64,000 bases of DNA from contig LEKJ01000061.1 in the NCBI GenBank assembly GCA_029852775.1, positions 101,073 to 165,072 of the forward strand. The letters are read 5' to 3'. Of the stretch, positions 1-9,654 are shown piece after piece. This stretch comes from Pasteurellaceae bacterium LFhippo2 (GTDB lineage: Bacteria > Pseudomonadota > Gammaproteobacteria > Enterobacterales > Pasteurellaceae). The number at the start of each line of letters is the position of its first letter. Position 1 is the first letter of the stretch. Made by a program: the position numbers and the translations under genes. The notes beneath the pieces were generated by a model, which saw only the letters and a program-made list of their open reading frames with translations, had not been told where the DNA came from and did not search any database.

Positions 1-467
1 GAATAAATTACGCCACCTTTAGTTGAAGCGTGTAGAAACTGTCCATCTTTAACATAGATCCCAACGTGACGACCATTTGGTCCTCGTCCAGTATTAAAAA
101 AGACTAAATCGCCCGTTGCTAAATTTCTTTTGGAAATTTGCTTGCCAACCTTGGCTTGATCCACCGTCATTCTTGGTAAATTGATACCAAATAGATCTCG
201 AAAAGTTACCTGAGTAAAACCAGAGCAATCTACTCCACTACGAGTTGTCCCACCTAAGCGATATTTTGTTCCTTTCCAACTTCTCTGTTGCTCACTAAGG
301 CTGCTAATCACATAAATAGGATCATTAATGCTTCCGTTACCTCGATTCGTCTTAAAGATCTTATTAGATCCCTCTGGTTGCGAATCAGAGCTACTACAAG
401 CGGTCAATCCTAGACTGAAAAGTGCAAAAAGCCCCACAGCCGCAACTTTTCGACTGAATATCTTCAT
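1..467 (-). CDS. NlpC/P60 family lipoprotein (C-terminus off window)
   Basis: Reading from the ATG at 467 toward base 1 gives at least 155 residues with no stop, so the 3' end is missing. The N-terminus is a lipoprotein signal: charged start, hydrophobic stretch, then a lipobox LTAC about residues 21-24, predicting a lipid-anchored envelope protein. From about residue 55 the NlpC/P60 peptidase fold is visible: DCSGF carries the catalytic Cys and GRHVGIYV the catalytic His. Such enzymes (Spr/MepS, NlpC) cut peptide crosslinks in murein. It resembles E. coli NlpC/MepS, but I cannot say which. The Shine-Dalgarno AGGTG sits just after the T-run of the ihfA terminator. A USS core lies inside the gene (396-404). 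Confidence 0.85.
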   Translation of the reverse strand, partial: MKIFSRKVAAVGLFALFSLGLTACSSSDSQPEGSNKIFKTNRGNGSINDPIYVISSLSEQQRSWKGTKYRLGGTTRSGVDCSGFTQVTFRDLFGINLPRMTVDQAKVGKQISKRNLATGDLVFFNTGRGPNGRHVGIYVKDGQFLHASTKGGVIY

Positions 468-478
468 AAATCACCTCG

Positions 479-514
479 AAAAAAGACATTCTATGCAACA
501 TAGAATGTCTTTTA
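479..514 (-). terminator. Rho-independent terminator after ihfA
   Basis: There is a 15-bp perfect stem (481-495 with 499-513) and a 3-nt loop. On the minus strand it is followed by a run of six T. It lies 8 bases beyond the ihfA stop, between ihfA and the lipoprotein gene. Confidence 0.8.
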
Positions 515-521
515 TATTAAT

Positions 522-818
522 TTAGGCTTTTACCGTCGCATTTTCCACGCGTTCACGCATTTTTTGACCAGGTTTAAATACAACGACTCGACGCGCTGTT
601 ACTGCAACATCTTCACCTGTTTTTGGATTTCGACCTGGTCGAGCCTTCTTATCTCGAACACTAAAATTACCAAAACCTGATAATTTTACTTCTTCACCTT
701 TCTCTAAAGTCAGGCGAATTTCCTCGAAAAAAAGCTCAACAAATTGTTTTGCGTCACGCTTATCAAAACCACAATGTTCAACAAGGTGTTCCGCGATTTC
801 AAGTTTGGTAAGTGCCAT
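522..818 (-). CDS. ihfA: Integration host factor alpha subunit
   Basis: This 98-residue HU/IHF-family protein is of the usual IhfA length. The start [12 protein letters not shown] and the DNA-intercalating arm with the PGRNPKTGE motif (about residues 61-69) identify it. IHF is an IhfA-IhfB heterodimer that bends DNA sharply in transcription, replication and site-specific recombination, including integration of elements like the island in this window. It is the last gene of a pheS-pheT-ihfA run, 16 bases after pheT, as in enterobacteria. A strong terminator follows at once. Confidence 0.95.
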   Translation of the reverse strand: MALTKLEIAEHLVEHCGFDKRDAKQFVELFFEEIRLTLEKGEEVKLSGFGNFSVRDKKARPGRNPKTGEDVAVTARRVVVFKPGQKMRERVENATVKA

Positions 819-834
819 AATCCTGTCCTTATGT

Positions 835-3222
835 CTAATCTCTTAGATAAGCATTAAATTGCGCGGCAAGTTTCTCAAGAACAGCTTGAATTACCGCATT
901 AATTTCATCTTCCTCAAGGGTTTTTTCCGTATCTTGAATGGTTAAGCTAATAGCTAAGCTCTTCTTGCCATTCTCAAGGTTTGCACCTTGATATACATCG
1001 AATAGATTTACGCCCACAAGCTTCTCGCCGCCTACTTCACGACAAGCATTTAATACTTCACCTGCAGGAGTACTTTGATCTACAACAATCGCAATATCAC
1101 GTTTATTTGCTGGGAAGCGAGAAATTTCTTTCGCACTAGGAACATTACGTTCAGCAATCGCATCCGCTAGAATTTCAAACACAACTGGTTTACCACCTAA
1201 ACCTAATTTTTGAACTACTTTCGGATGAACTGTACCGATAAAGCCGATTTCTTGACCATCAAGCATAATTGCTGCTGATTGGCCTGGATGTAATGCAGAA
1301 TATTGCTTAGCAACGAATGTTAAATCATTTCCTGCTTTAGTTAAAGAGAGAATACGCTCAATATCCCCCTTTAAATCAAAGAAATCAACGCTTTCTGCTT
1401 TTTGTTCCCAATGAACTGGGCGTTTATCCCCTACGATAGCGGCTGCAAATACTTGTTCTTGGCGAACACCGTTCTCTGCATTTGCATCAGGAATAAAGCG
1501 TAAACCTGTTTCAAAAATACGCACACGGCTTTGTTGGCGATTTTGGTTATAAGTAATAGTTTCTAATAAACCGGTTAATAGTGATACACGCATTGCAGAC
1601 ATTTCACTTGAAATCGGGTTTGGTAGAATCAATGCTTCTTGTTCTGGGTGTAATAGCTCTTGAACTTTTGGATCAACAAAGCTGTAAGTAATGACTTCTT
1701 GGTAATCACTATCAACAAACGCAGTACGAATACGGCTTGCTTCTAAAATTTTCTCCGGCACGCCTTTCATTTGAAGGTGTGCTAAAGGTGCATTATTCGG
1801 AATGCTGTTGTAACCGTAGATACGTGCTACTTCTTCAATAAGATCTTCTTCGATCTCAATATCAAAACGCCAACTTGGAGATTGAACAGTCCATACATCA
1901 TCTGCATAGTTTGTATCAAAACCTAAACGGTTGAAAATATCTGTTACCGTTTCTGTTTCGATATGATGGCCTAATAGGCTATCTAATTTGCTACGACGTA
2001 AAGTTACTTTATTTGATTTTGGTAAATGCGCTTCGCTTACTGCTTCAACAATTTCGCCCGCTTCACCGCCCGCAATTTCAATTAATAATGCTGTGGCACG
2101 TTCCATTGCTTTACGTGCTAACTGTGAGTCAACACCGCGCTCAAAACGGTGTGAAGCATCAGTATGTAAACCATATTGACGCGCACGGCTTGCAATTGCT
2201 AATGGTGCGAAGAATGCTGATTCTAAGATAACATCTTTAGTTTCAGTCGTTACGCCACTTGCCTCACCGCCAAAGATACCAGCCATTGCAAGCGGTCCAT
2301 TTTGGTCTGCAATTAACAATGTATTTGGTTGAAGTTTTGCAGTTGTACCATCTAATAATACTAATTCTTCACCTTCTTTAGCCATACGAACTTGTACTGG
2401 TTGAGCCACTTTTGCCATATCGAAAGCGTGCATTGGCTGACCTAACTCAATTAAGCTTAGGTTAGTAATATCTACGATAGGATCGATTGAACGAATACCA
2501 CAGCGGCGTAATTTTTCTTGTAACCATAATGGTGATTCAGCCTGTACATTTACGCCTTTTACCACACGTAATAAATAACGTGGACACGCTTCTGGTGCTT
2601 GTAAATCGATTTGTGGTTTATCTACCATAGTTACTGCAACAGGCTCAAAAGTTGGCTCAACAACTGGTAATTGGTTTACCACGCCCACTTCACGCGCAAT
2701 ACCGGCAATACTTAAACAGTCCGCACGGTTTGGTGTTAAGCTGATTTCAATAGCGTTATCGTCTAATTTTAGGTATTCACGGAAGTCTGTACCGATAGGT
2801 GCATCTGCGGGTAATTCAATGATACCGCTATGATCTTCTTTGATACCTAATTCAGAGAATGAGCAAAGCATCCCTTCTGATGGCTGACCACGTAATTTGG
2901 TTTTCTTGATTTTGAAATCACCTGGTAATACCGCACCTTCTGTTGCACACGCCACTTTTAAACCTAAACGGCAGTTTGGCGCACCACATACGATATCTAA
3001 TAGACGATCACCGCCTACATTCACTTTCGTTACACGTAATTTATCTGCATCAGGGTGTTGCGCACATTCTACAACTTCACCGATAACAACACCTGTAAAT
3101 GCGCCTGCCACTGGATCAATCGCATCTACTTCTAAACCTAACATCGTAATTTGTTCGCTAAGTTGCTCGGTGGTAATCGCTGGATTAACCCACTCGCGCA
3201 CCCATAATTCGCTGAATTTCAT
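835..3222 (-). CDS. pheT: Phenylalanyl-tRNA synthetase beta subunit
   Basis: This 795-residue cytoplasmic protein has the standard length of bacterial PheT. Domains in order: N-terminal tRNA-binding (EMAP/OB-like) domain about 40-150, B3/B4 editing domain about 210-400 that hydrolyses mischarged Tyr-tRNAPhe, B5 domain about 400-475, catalytic-like core, and C-terminal ferredoxin-like anticodon-binding (FDX-ACB) domain in the last 90 residues with the [15 protein letters not shown] motif. It forms an alpha2-beta2 enzyme with PheS. It follows pheS by 103 bases, a gap filled by two palindromic repeat copies, and is followed closely by ihfA. Confidence 0.97.
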   Translation of the reverse strand: MKFSELWVREWVNPAITTEQLSEQITMLGLEVDAIDPVAGAFTGVVIGEVVECAQHPDADKLRVTKVNVGGDRLLDIVCGAPNCRLGLKVACATEGAVLPGDFKIKKTKLRGQPSEGMLCSFSELGIKEDHSGIIELPADAPIGTDFREYLKLDDNAIEISLTPNRADCLSIAGIAREVGVVNQLPVVEPTFEPVAVTMVDKPQIDLQAPEACPRYLLRVVKGVNVQAESPLWLQEKLRRCGIRSIDPIVDITNLSLIELGQPMHAFDMAKVAQPVQVRMAKEGEELVLLDGTTAKLQPNTLLIADQNGPLAMAGIFGGEASGVTTETKDVILESAFFAPLAIASRARQYGLHTDASHRFERGVDSQLARKAMERATALLIEIAGGEAGEIVEAVSEAHLPKSNKVTLRRSKLDSLLGHHIETETVTDIFNRLGFDTNYADDVWTVQSPSWRFDIEIEEDLIEEVARIYGYNSIPNNAPLAHLQMKGVPEKILEASRIRTAFVDSDYQEVITYSFVDPKVQELLHPEQEALILPNPISSEMSAMRVSLLTGLLETITYNQNRQQSRVRIFETGLRFIPDANAENGVRQEQVFAAAIVGDKRPVHWEQKAESVDFFDLKGDIERILSLTKAGNDLTFVAKQYSALHPGQSAAIMLDGQEIGFIGTVHPKVVQKLGLGGKPVVFEILADAIAERNVPSAKEISRFPANKRDIAIVVDQSTPAGEVLNACREVGGEKLVGVNLFDVYQGANLENGKKSLAISLTIQDTEKTLEEDEINAVIQAVLEKLAAQFNAYLRD

Positions 3223-3248
3223 TTATATCTTGTCCTTTAATTTTTTAT

Positions 3249-3314
3249 GCGGACACGGACACCGTGTCCCTACATTCGTTGCATATTTTGTAGGGGCGTA
3301 CTGCGTACGCCCGC
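3249..3314. repeat. Two short palindromic repeats between pheS and pheT
   Basis: A type B copy (3249-3274, core GGACACGG...CCGTGTCC) is followed by a type A copy (3290-3314, core GGGGCGTACTGCGTACGCCC). Both are about 25 bp, self-complementary and much more GC-rich than the flanks. The same two types recur across the window at 12492, 17621, 19379, 19449, 21302 and inside tmcA. As an RNA hairpin inside the pheST message it could alter stability; that is inference. Confidence 0.85.
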
Positions 3315-3325
3315 TATATATGTGA

Positions 3326-4623
<1,298 letters not shown>

Positions 4624-5304
4624 ATGGCAATGAATAATATTTTGGGATTATTCGCACAATCGCCACTAAAACCCCTACAAAAGCACTCACAGAAAGTAAC
4701 AGAGTGTTGCGGATTATTAGTTCCTTTCTTCGACGCTACTTTTAAAGGAGATTGGCAAGAAGCAGAAAAAATCCGTCGTCAAATCATTGACTTAGAAAAT
4801 CGCGCTGATGATCTCAAACGCGAAATTCGTCTCAAATCACCTCGCGGCCTATTTATGCCCGTTGAGCGTACCGATCTATTAGAACTTGTTACTCAGCTTG
4901 ATAAATTAGCAAACTATGCAAAAGATATTTCAGGCCGTGTAATTGGCCGTCAGCTTGTGATTCCTGCTGAGATCCAACAAGTCTTCCAACAATTCTTAGC
5001 ACGTAGTTTAGATTCAACTATCCACGCTGGTAAAGTAATTAACGAGATGGATGAATTACTTGAAACTGGTTTCCGTGGCCGTGAGCTAAACTTCGTAAAT
5101 AATATGATCTTAGAATTAGATAAAATTGAAGATGATACCGATCAACTTCAAATCGTATTACGCAGATCAATGTTATCAATCGAAAGTCAATATAACCCGA
5201 TTGACATTATGTTCCTATATAAAATTATTGAATGGGTGGGCGTGCTTGCAGATCAAGCTCAGCGTATCGGTTCGCGTATTGAGTTAATGCTAGCTCGTTC
5301 ATAA
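4624..5304 (+). CDS. DUF47/TIGR00153 PhoU-like Pit partner protein
   Basis: This 226-residue all-helical protein has PhoU-like four-helix character; the segment EAEKIRRQIIDLENRADDLK followed by LKSPRGLFMPVERTDLLELV is typical of the DUF47 (TIGR00153) family. Members are almost always paired with a low-affinity phosphate transporter and are thought to regulate it. The gene ends 14 bases before pit and shares its operon, which is the main support for a phosphate-related role. It is cytoplasmic with no signal peptide. The biochemical function is not established. Confidence 0.88.
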   Translation: MAMNNILGLFAQSPLKPLQKHSQKVTECCGLLVPFFDATFKGDWQEAEKIRRQIIDLENRADDLKREIRLKSPRGLFMPVERTDLLELVTQLDKLANYAKDISGRVIGRQLVIPAEIQQVFQQFLARSLDSTIHAGKVINEMDELLETGFRGRELNFVNNMILELDKIEDDTDQLQIVLRRSMLSIESQYNPIDIMFLYKIIEWVGVLADQAQRIGSRIELMLARS

Positions 5305-5318
5305 GAGGATGTAATATT

Positions 5319-6584
5319 ATGGAATTAATTCAGAATTATGGTTTTATCATTGTCCTGATTACCGCTATATTTGGCTTTATTATGGCCTTTGGTATCGGTG
5401 CAAATGATGTAGCAAATGCTATGGGTACTTCTGTTGGCTCAGGAACAATCACCGCAAGACAAGCAGTTTATATCGCACTTGTTTTTGAATTTGCAGGTGC
5501 TTATCTTGCAGGCGGTGAAGTAGCCGAAACTATTAAAAGTGGAATTATTCAAGGCGATGTATTTACTGGTCGTCCAGATGTTCTTATTCTTGGTATGACA
5601 GCATCTTTATTTGCCGCTGGCGTGTGGCTACTAGTTGCTTCACAAATGGGTTGGCCAGTATCAACTACTCATACAATCATCGGTGCTATCGTTGGTTTCG
5701 CCTGTGTAACTGTGGGTATGGAAGCTGTACAATGGTCTCAATTTGGTGGCATCGTTGGTAGTTGGTTCATTACTCCTGTTCTTGCAGGTATTATCGCCTA
5801 TTTAATTTTTATCTCGACTCAAAAATTAATTTTTGATACAGAAAAACCATTACTCAATGCACGTAAATACGCGCCTTACTATACAGCTCTAACAGTATTT
5901 ATTACTTTTATCGTAACATTAGAAAAAGGTCTAAAACACGTAGGTTTACACTTAACTGGTGGTGAAACAACCTTCCTTGCATTTGTGCTTGCTGTTCTTT
6001 CTGGTATTGGTTGTGTATTCTACTTACGCAGTAAGAATTTCAACTCAAAATTATCAGACCATTCTGGTTTTAATGGTGTAGAAAAAGTATTCAGTATCTT
6101 AATGCTAATTACTGCGTGTGCAATGGCATTCGCTCACGGTTCTAACGACGTAGCTAACGCAATTGGCCCATTGGCTGGTGTTGTGTCTATTGTTGAGCAC
6201 GGCGGTGTAATTGAAGGTAAAACTGTAATGGCTCCTTGGATTCTTCCATTAGGTGCTGTAGGTATCGCTGTAGGTTTAGCTGTGATGGGTCACAAAGTAA
6301 TGGGTACTATCGGTACAGGTATTACAGACTTAACGCCAAGTCGTGGTTTTGCAGCACAATTTGCTTGCTCAATGACTGTTGTATTAGCTTCAGGTACAGG
6401 TTTACCAATTTCAACAACACAAACTCTAGTCGGTGCTGTGTTAGGTGTTGGCTTTGCACGTGGTATCGCTGCATTAAACTTAGGTGTTATCCGCAACATC
6501 GTTGCTTCTTGGGTAATTACCTTACCAGCAGGTGCGGTACTTTCAATTATTATTTACTATATTCTTAGTGCAATTTTCCACTAA
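5319..6584 (+). CDS. pit: Inorganic phosphate transporter, Pit family
   Basis: This 421-residue inner-membrane protein has about 10-12 hydrophobic segments. Both halves carry the PiT signature: GANDVANAMGTSVGSG (about 28-43) and HGSNDVANAIGPLAGV (about 275-290), with a following P-x-STT-x-T motif in each repeat (WPVSTTHT and LPISTTQT). Pit proteins import phosphate as a metal-phosphate complex driven by the proton gradient. It follows the DUF47 gene and is closed by a terminator at 6599. Confidence 0.93.
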   Translation: MELIQNYGFIIVLITAIFGFIMAFGIGANDVANAMGTSVGSGTITARQAVYIALVFEFAGAYLAGGEVAETIKSGIIQGDVFTGRPDVLILGMTASLFAAGVWLLVASQMGWPVSTTHTIIGAIVGFACVTVGMEAVQWSQFGGIVGSWFITPVLAGIIAYLIFISTQKLIFDTEKPLLNARKYAPYYTALTVFITFIVTLEKGLKHVGLHLTGGETTFLAFVLAVLSGIGCVFYLRSKNFNSKLSDHSGFNGVEKVFSILMLITACAMAFAHGSNDVANAIGPLAGVVSIVEHGGVIEGKTVMAPWILPLGAVGIAVGLAVMGHKVMGTIGTGITDLTPSRGFAAQFACSMTVVLASGTGLPISTTQTLVGAVLGVGFARGIAALNLGVIRNIVASWVITLPAGAVLSIIIYYILSAIFH

Positions 6585-6598
6585 TTTTGTTGTCGGAT

Positions 6599-6643
6599 AA
6601 AGGAAGGCATAATATATGCTTTCCTTTTGTTTTTTATTTTTCT
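6599..6643 (+). terminator. Terminator after pit
   Basis: A stem of 12 bp with one G-T pair (arms about 6599-6610 and 6616-6627, loop AATAT) is followed by a T-rich tail containing a run of six T. Confidence 0.7.
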
Positions 6644-6670
6644 TTATTTTTGATGTTAAGGGCATAACTA

Positions 6671-7276
6671 ATGCAAAAACGAATCTCTACTCTACTCGCT
6701 TGTTTACTATTAGGCGCTTCCATTCCTGCTGTTGCAAATACTCAATACGTGACAGAAAATTTAAATACCTATTTACGTAAAGGCCCAGGTGATCAATTTA
6801 AAATATCTGGCACAGTTCAAGCAGGAGATAAAGTAACCGTTATCGATCGTAAAGATCGTTATACTTTGATTCGTGATAGCAAAAATCGTGAAGGTTGGAT
6901 TTTAAGTAATGAAGTAACAGCTCAAGCAAGTTCTAAAGAGCTTACGCCACAATTAAAACAACAAGTACAAGAATTAACATTAAAATTAGCAAATATCGAT
7001 AAAGATTGGCAACAACGTACTGCAGAAATGCAGAGCCGCGCACAGCAAGCTGACCGTCAAAGTAGTGATTTAATTGAACAAAATGCACAGCTAAAACGTG
7101 AAGTTGAGATTTTGAAGAATAAAAATCGTGATTTAGAAGCTATTCAAAATGCAGAATCTCGTGAAATTATGATTCAGTACTTTATCTATGGTGGTTCTGT
7201 GTTAGGTGCAGGTTTATTACTTGGCTTATTACTTCCACTAATTATGCCACGTCGTAAACGTAATAGTAGCTGGTAA
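6671..7276 (+). CDS. SH3-domain membrane protein (TIGR04211/YgiM type)
   Basis: This 201-residue protein has a clear layout. A Sec signal peptide ends near SIPAVA (about residue 22), a bacterial SH3 domain follows with VTENLNTYLRKGPGDQFK and GWILSNEV (about 27-87), then a coiled coil of about 95-160, one C-terminal membrane helix (about 170-192) and a basic cytoplasmic tail RRKRN. The architecture equals E. coli YgiM and H. influenzae relatives. The SH3 domain is presumably periplasmic and may bind murein; function is unproven. It is single and ends facing xseA. Confidence 0.85.
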   Translation: MQKRISTLLACLLLGASIPAVANTQYVTENLNTYLRKGPGDQFKISGTVQAGDKVTVIDRKDRYTLIRDSKNREGWILSNEVTAQASSKELTPQLKQQVQELTLKLANIDKDWQQRTAEMQSRAQQADRQSSDLIEQNAQLKREVEILKNKNRDLEAIQNAESREIMIQYFIYGGSVLGAGLLLGLLLPLIMPRRKRNSSW

Positions 7277-7287
7277 GAAATCAATGC

Positions 7288-7316
7288 AAAGGGCGTATGT
7301 TTATACGCCCTTTCTT
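7288..7316. terminator. Convergent terminator, SH3 protein / xseA
   Basis: Perfect arms GGGCGTA (7291-7297) and TACGCCC (7304-7310) flanked by AAA and TTT can stop transcription from both sides, 11 bases past the SH3 gene and directly after the xseA stop. Confidence 0.75.
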
Positions 7317-8786
7317 CTATTCGTTAATAACCTGAATAACTTCACTCACTACCTTTCCTTGCGAAAGACGAGTTGTCAATTTATCCCCTATTTTCACATC
7401 ATTAACGGATACTAATGCTTTGTCCTGTGAGTTTTGCGTGACAGAGTAACCCCTAGAGAGAATTTTTAGCGGGCTTAATCCTTCTAATTGCACACATAAT
7501 TTTTGGAATCTTTGCTGCTGTTGAGAAACATTCTTCTCAATTGCATAATTAACCCTATTTTGTAACTGCTGATATTGTTGATGATATTTTGCGACTCTAT
7601 GCGGTAATGGATTTCGCTCTAAGCGCTGATTAACCATTTTCCAGCTCTGTTGCTTTCTTAATAGAATCTGCTCAATTTGCTGCTCTGCTTGCCTGTGTAA
7701 ACGCTGTAATTGCAGCTTCTGTTGCTGTAAATGACGAACTGGGTGTTGTCCTTGTAGTCTTTGATCTAGGCGAATCAAATTCTGACTTTTCACATACATT
7801 ACATTGCTCACCGCACGTATTGCGCGATCTTTAATCTGAATCATCTGTTGCTGACGCAATTGAAGTTGCTTCGTTGGGTGCTGAGCATTTAAACGTAACT
7901 GTAGCTGTCTAAAGCAATTTAGCTTATCTGACCATAAACGATCAAAAGCTAAATTAGCTCGATTCGCATAGTTTTGTAATTGACGTGCTAATTCGGACTG
8001 ATCACGACTTACTAATTCTGCTGCGGCAGAAGGTGTTGGCGCACGTAAATCAGCTACAAAATCAGCAATTGTTACATCTGTTTCGTGCCCTACCGCACTA
8101 ATAATCGGAATTTGAGATGCATAAATTGTTCTAGCTACAGCTTCTTCATTGAAACACCAAAGATCTTCCAAAGAACCGCCACCACGCCCAACAATCAGCA
8201 CATCACACTCTTGACGCACATTCGCTAAGCGAATCATATTGACAATATCTTGAGTAGCTTCTTTGCCTTGAACTAAAGTAGGATAAATCACAACTTGTAG
8301 ACTTGGATCTCGACGTTGCAAAATATTTAAAATATCCTGTAAAGCGGCTCCGCTAGATGAAGTCACAATCCCGACTCTTTTTACAAAATCAGGTAATGGC
8401 TTTTTATGTTCCTGTGCAAACAGTCCTTCACTAGCTAATTTCATTTTAAGCTGATCAAATTGCTGTTGTAACAATCCATCGCCAGCTAATTGCATCGACT
8501 CAATGATGACCTGATAATCACCCCTTGGCTCATATAAGCTGACTGACGCACGAACTAAAACTTGCATTCCATTTTGTGGTGCAAATTTCACTTGCATATT
8601 TTTCATTCGGAACATTGCACAACGTACTTGCGCCCGCTCATCTTTTAAAGTGAGATACCAATGCCCTGAAACAGGTCGGCTAAAATTAGAGATCTCTCCC
8701 ACAAGCCAAATATGCCCAAATTCAGCTTCTAGGCTGTGTCTGACGGAATAGTTTAGCTGTGAAATGGTTAAAATATTGGGTTGCAT
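7317..8786 (-). CDS. xseA: Exodeoxyribonuclease VII large subunit
   Basis: This 489-residue protein, slightly longer than E. coli XseA, has an N-terminal OB-fold domain (about 1-105, containing the [23 protein letters not shown] stretch). The nuclease core follows (about 125-280) with [21 protein letters not shown] and [29 protein letters not shown], then a long Gln/Arg-rich coiled coil. That coil shows three imperfect repeats starting near [20 protein letters not shown] and [10 protein letters not shown]. With XseB it degrades single-stranded DNA to oligonucleotides. xseB is not in the window. Confidence 0.95.
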   Translation of the reverse strand: MQPNILTISQLNYSVRHSLEAEFGHIWLVGEISNFSRPVSGHWYLTLKDERAQVRCAMFRMKNMQVKFAPQNGMQVLVRASVSLYEPRGDYQVIIESMQLAGDGLLQQQFDQLKMKLASEGLFAQEHKKPLPDFVKRVGIVTSSSGAALQDILNILQRRDPSLQVVIYPTLVQGKEATQDIVNMIRLANVRQECDVLIVGRGGGSLEDLWCFNEEAVARTIYASQIPIISAVGHETDVTIADFVADLRAPTPSAAAELVSRDQSELARQLQNYANRANLAFDRLWSDKLNCFRQLQLRLNAQHPTKQLQLRQQQMIQIKDRAIRAVSNVMYVKSQNLIRLDQRLQGQHPVRHLQQQKLQLQRLHRQAEQQIEQILLRKQQSWKMVNQRLERNPLPHRVAKYHQQYQQLQNRVNYAIEKNVSQQQQRFQKLCVQLEGLSPLKILSRGYSVTQNSQDKALVSVNDVKIGDKLTTRLSQGKVVSEVIQVINE

Positions 8787-8903
8787 AAGTGGAAATATAA
8801 TAGCTAGATTCAGTGTTTGATAACAACCGGTCTAAACTCACAGAAAATTTGCAAATTTTTTCGAAAATCGAACCGCTTGTATATCTTATTAAGATAAATT
8901 AAA

Positions 8904-8923
8904 CCCCACCATTATCGGCGGGG
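8904..8923 (-). terminator. Probable terminator of ssb
   Basis: A stem of seven pairs with one G-T (CCCCACC with GGCGGGG) starts 15 bases after the ssb stop. On the minus strand the tail is only TTTAATTT, so it is moderate in strength. Confidence 0.45.
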
Positions 8924-8937
8924 CTTGATAAATATTT

Positions 8938-9483
8938 TTAGAACGGAATATCGTCTTCTACAAAGTTATCCACTGCTGGGGCTGCTGGTGGAGTTGCTTT
9001 AGGTGCTGTTTGAGCTCTTGGTGTTTGATCGAAGTTGTTACTATAGCTACCTTGACCATAATTATTATTCCCGCCTTGGTTATAGTTGCCACCTTGTGGT
9101 GCTGGATTATTCCAATTACCACCTTGACCACCAAAGTCACCGCCACCATTACGGCTATCTAACATTTGTAGTACATCGCCTTGAATTTCAGTTGTGTAGC
9201 GATCTTGACCATTCTGATCTTGCCATTTACGCGTTTTTAATTTGCCTTCTACATAAACTTTTGAGCCTTTGCGAAGATATTGACCCGCAACTTCTGCCTG
9301 ACGACGGAAAAATACGATGCGATGCCATTCAGTTACTTCACGGCGTTCACCTGTGTTTTTGTCTGTCCAACTCTCACTTGTTGCAACACTAATATTTGCT
9401 ACAGCTTCACCGTTTGGCATTGTACGCATTTCAGGATCATTACCTAAATTACCTACAATAATTACTTTATTAACACCTGCCAT
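8938..9483 (-). CDS. ssb: Single-stranded DNA-binding protein
   Basis: This 181-residue protein has the OB fold in residues 1-110 (start [18 protein letters not shown], motif [18 protein letters not shown]), a flexible Gly/Asn/Gln-rich linker, and the acidic tip DDIPF that recruits replication and repair partners. Length and tail are those of a chromosomal SSB. It is transcribed away from uvrA, and the two share a control region with a LexA-type box, as in E. coli. Confidence 0.96.
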   Translation of the reverse strand: MAGVNKVIIVGNLGNDPEMRTMPNGEAVANISVATSESWTDKNTGERREVTEWHRIVFFRRQAEVAGQYLRKGSKVYVEGKLKTRKWQDQNGQDRYTTEIQGDVLQMLDSRNGGGDFGGQGGNWNNPAPQGGNYNQGGNNNYGQGSYSNNFDQTPRAQTAPKATPPAAPAVDNFVEDDIPF

Positions 9484-9568
9484 AATTTAATCCTCTATAT
9501 CTAAAAATAAGTGCGTTTTTGAATGCCGCGTATTTTGCCTTATTTTCAAAAAAAAATCACCTATTAAA

Positions 9569-9584
9569 CTGAAGTTTTGTACAG
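9569..9584. promoter_or_regulatory. LexA-type SOS box between ssb and uvrA
   Basis: CTGAAGTTTTGTACAG has the CTG-N10-CAG form of the LexA operator (one change from CTGT-N8-ACAG). It sits 70 bases before the uvrA start and 85 before the ssb start, the position of the known SOS box of the E. coli uvrA-ssb region. Confidence 0.65.
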
Positions 9585-9654
9585 TCTATGCAAAATATGC
9601 GATAATGATCGAAGAATTACAAAATTATGCTTTACATTTTTTCAGAAGGCAGTT

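Noticed and set aside
2897-3325. 142-residue plus-strand ORF across pheT start and repeats
   Set aside because: It is antisense to pheT, has no family resemblance, and is prolonged only by the repeats.
9003-9392. 129-residue plus-strand ORF over ssb
   Set aside because: Complete overlap with ssb in antisense; its Leu/His/Tyr-rich composition is a shadow of the Gly/Asn/Gln-rich linker.
9577-9654. Earlier uvrA start
   Set aside because: It would begin inside the LexA-type box; known UvrA proteins start at MQYIDIRGA-like sequence.
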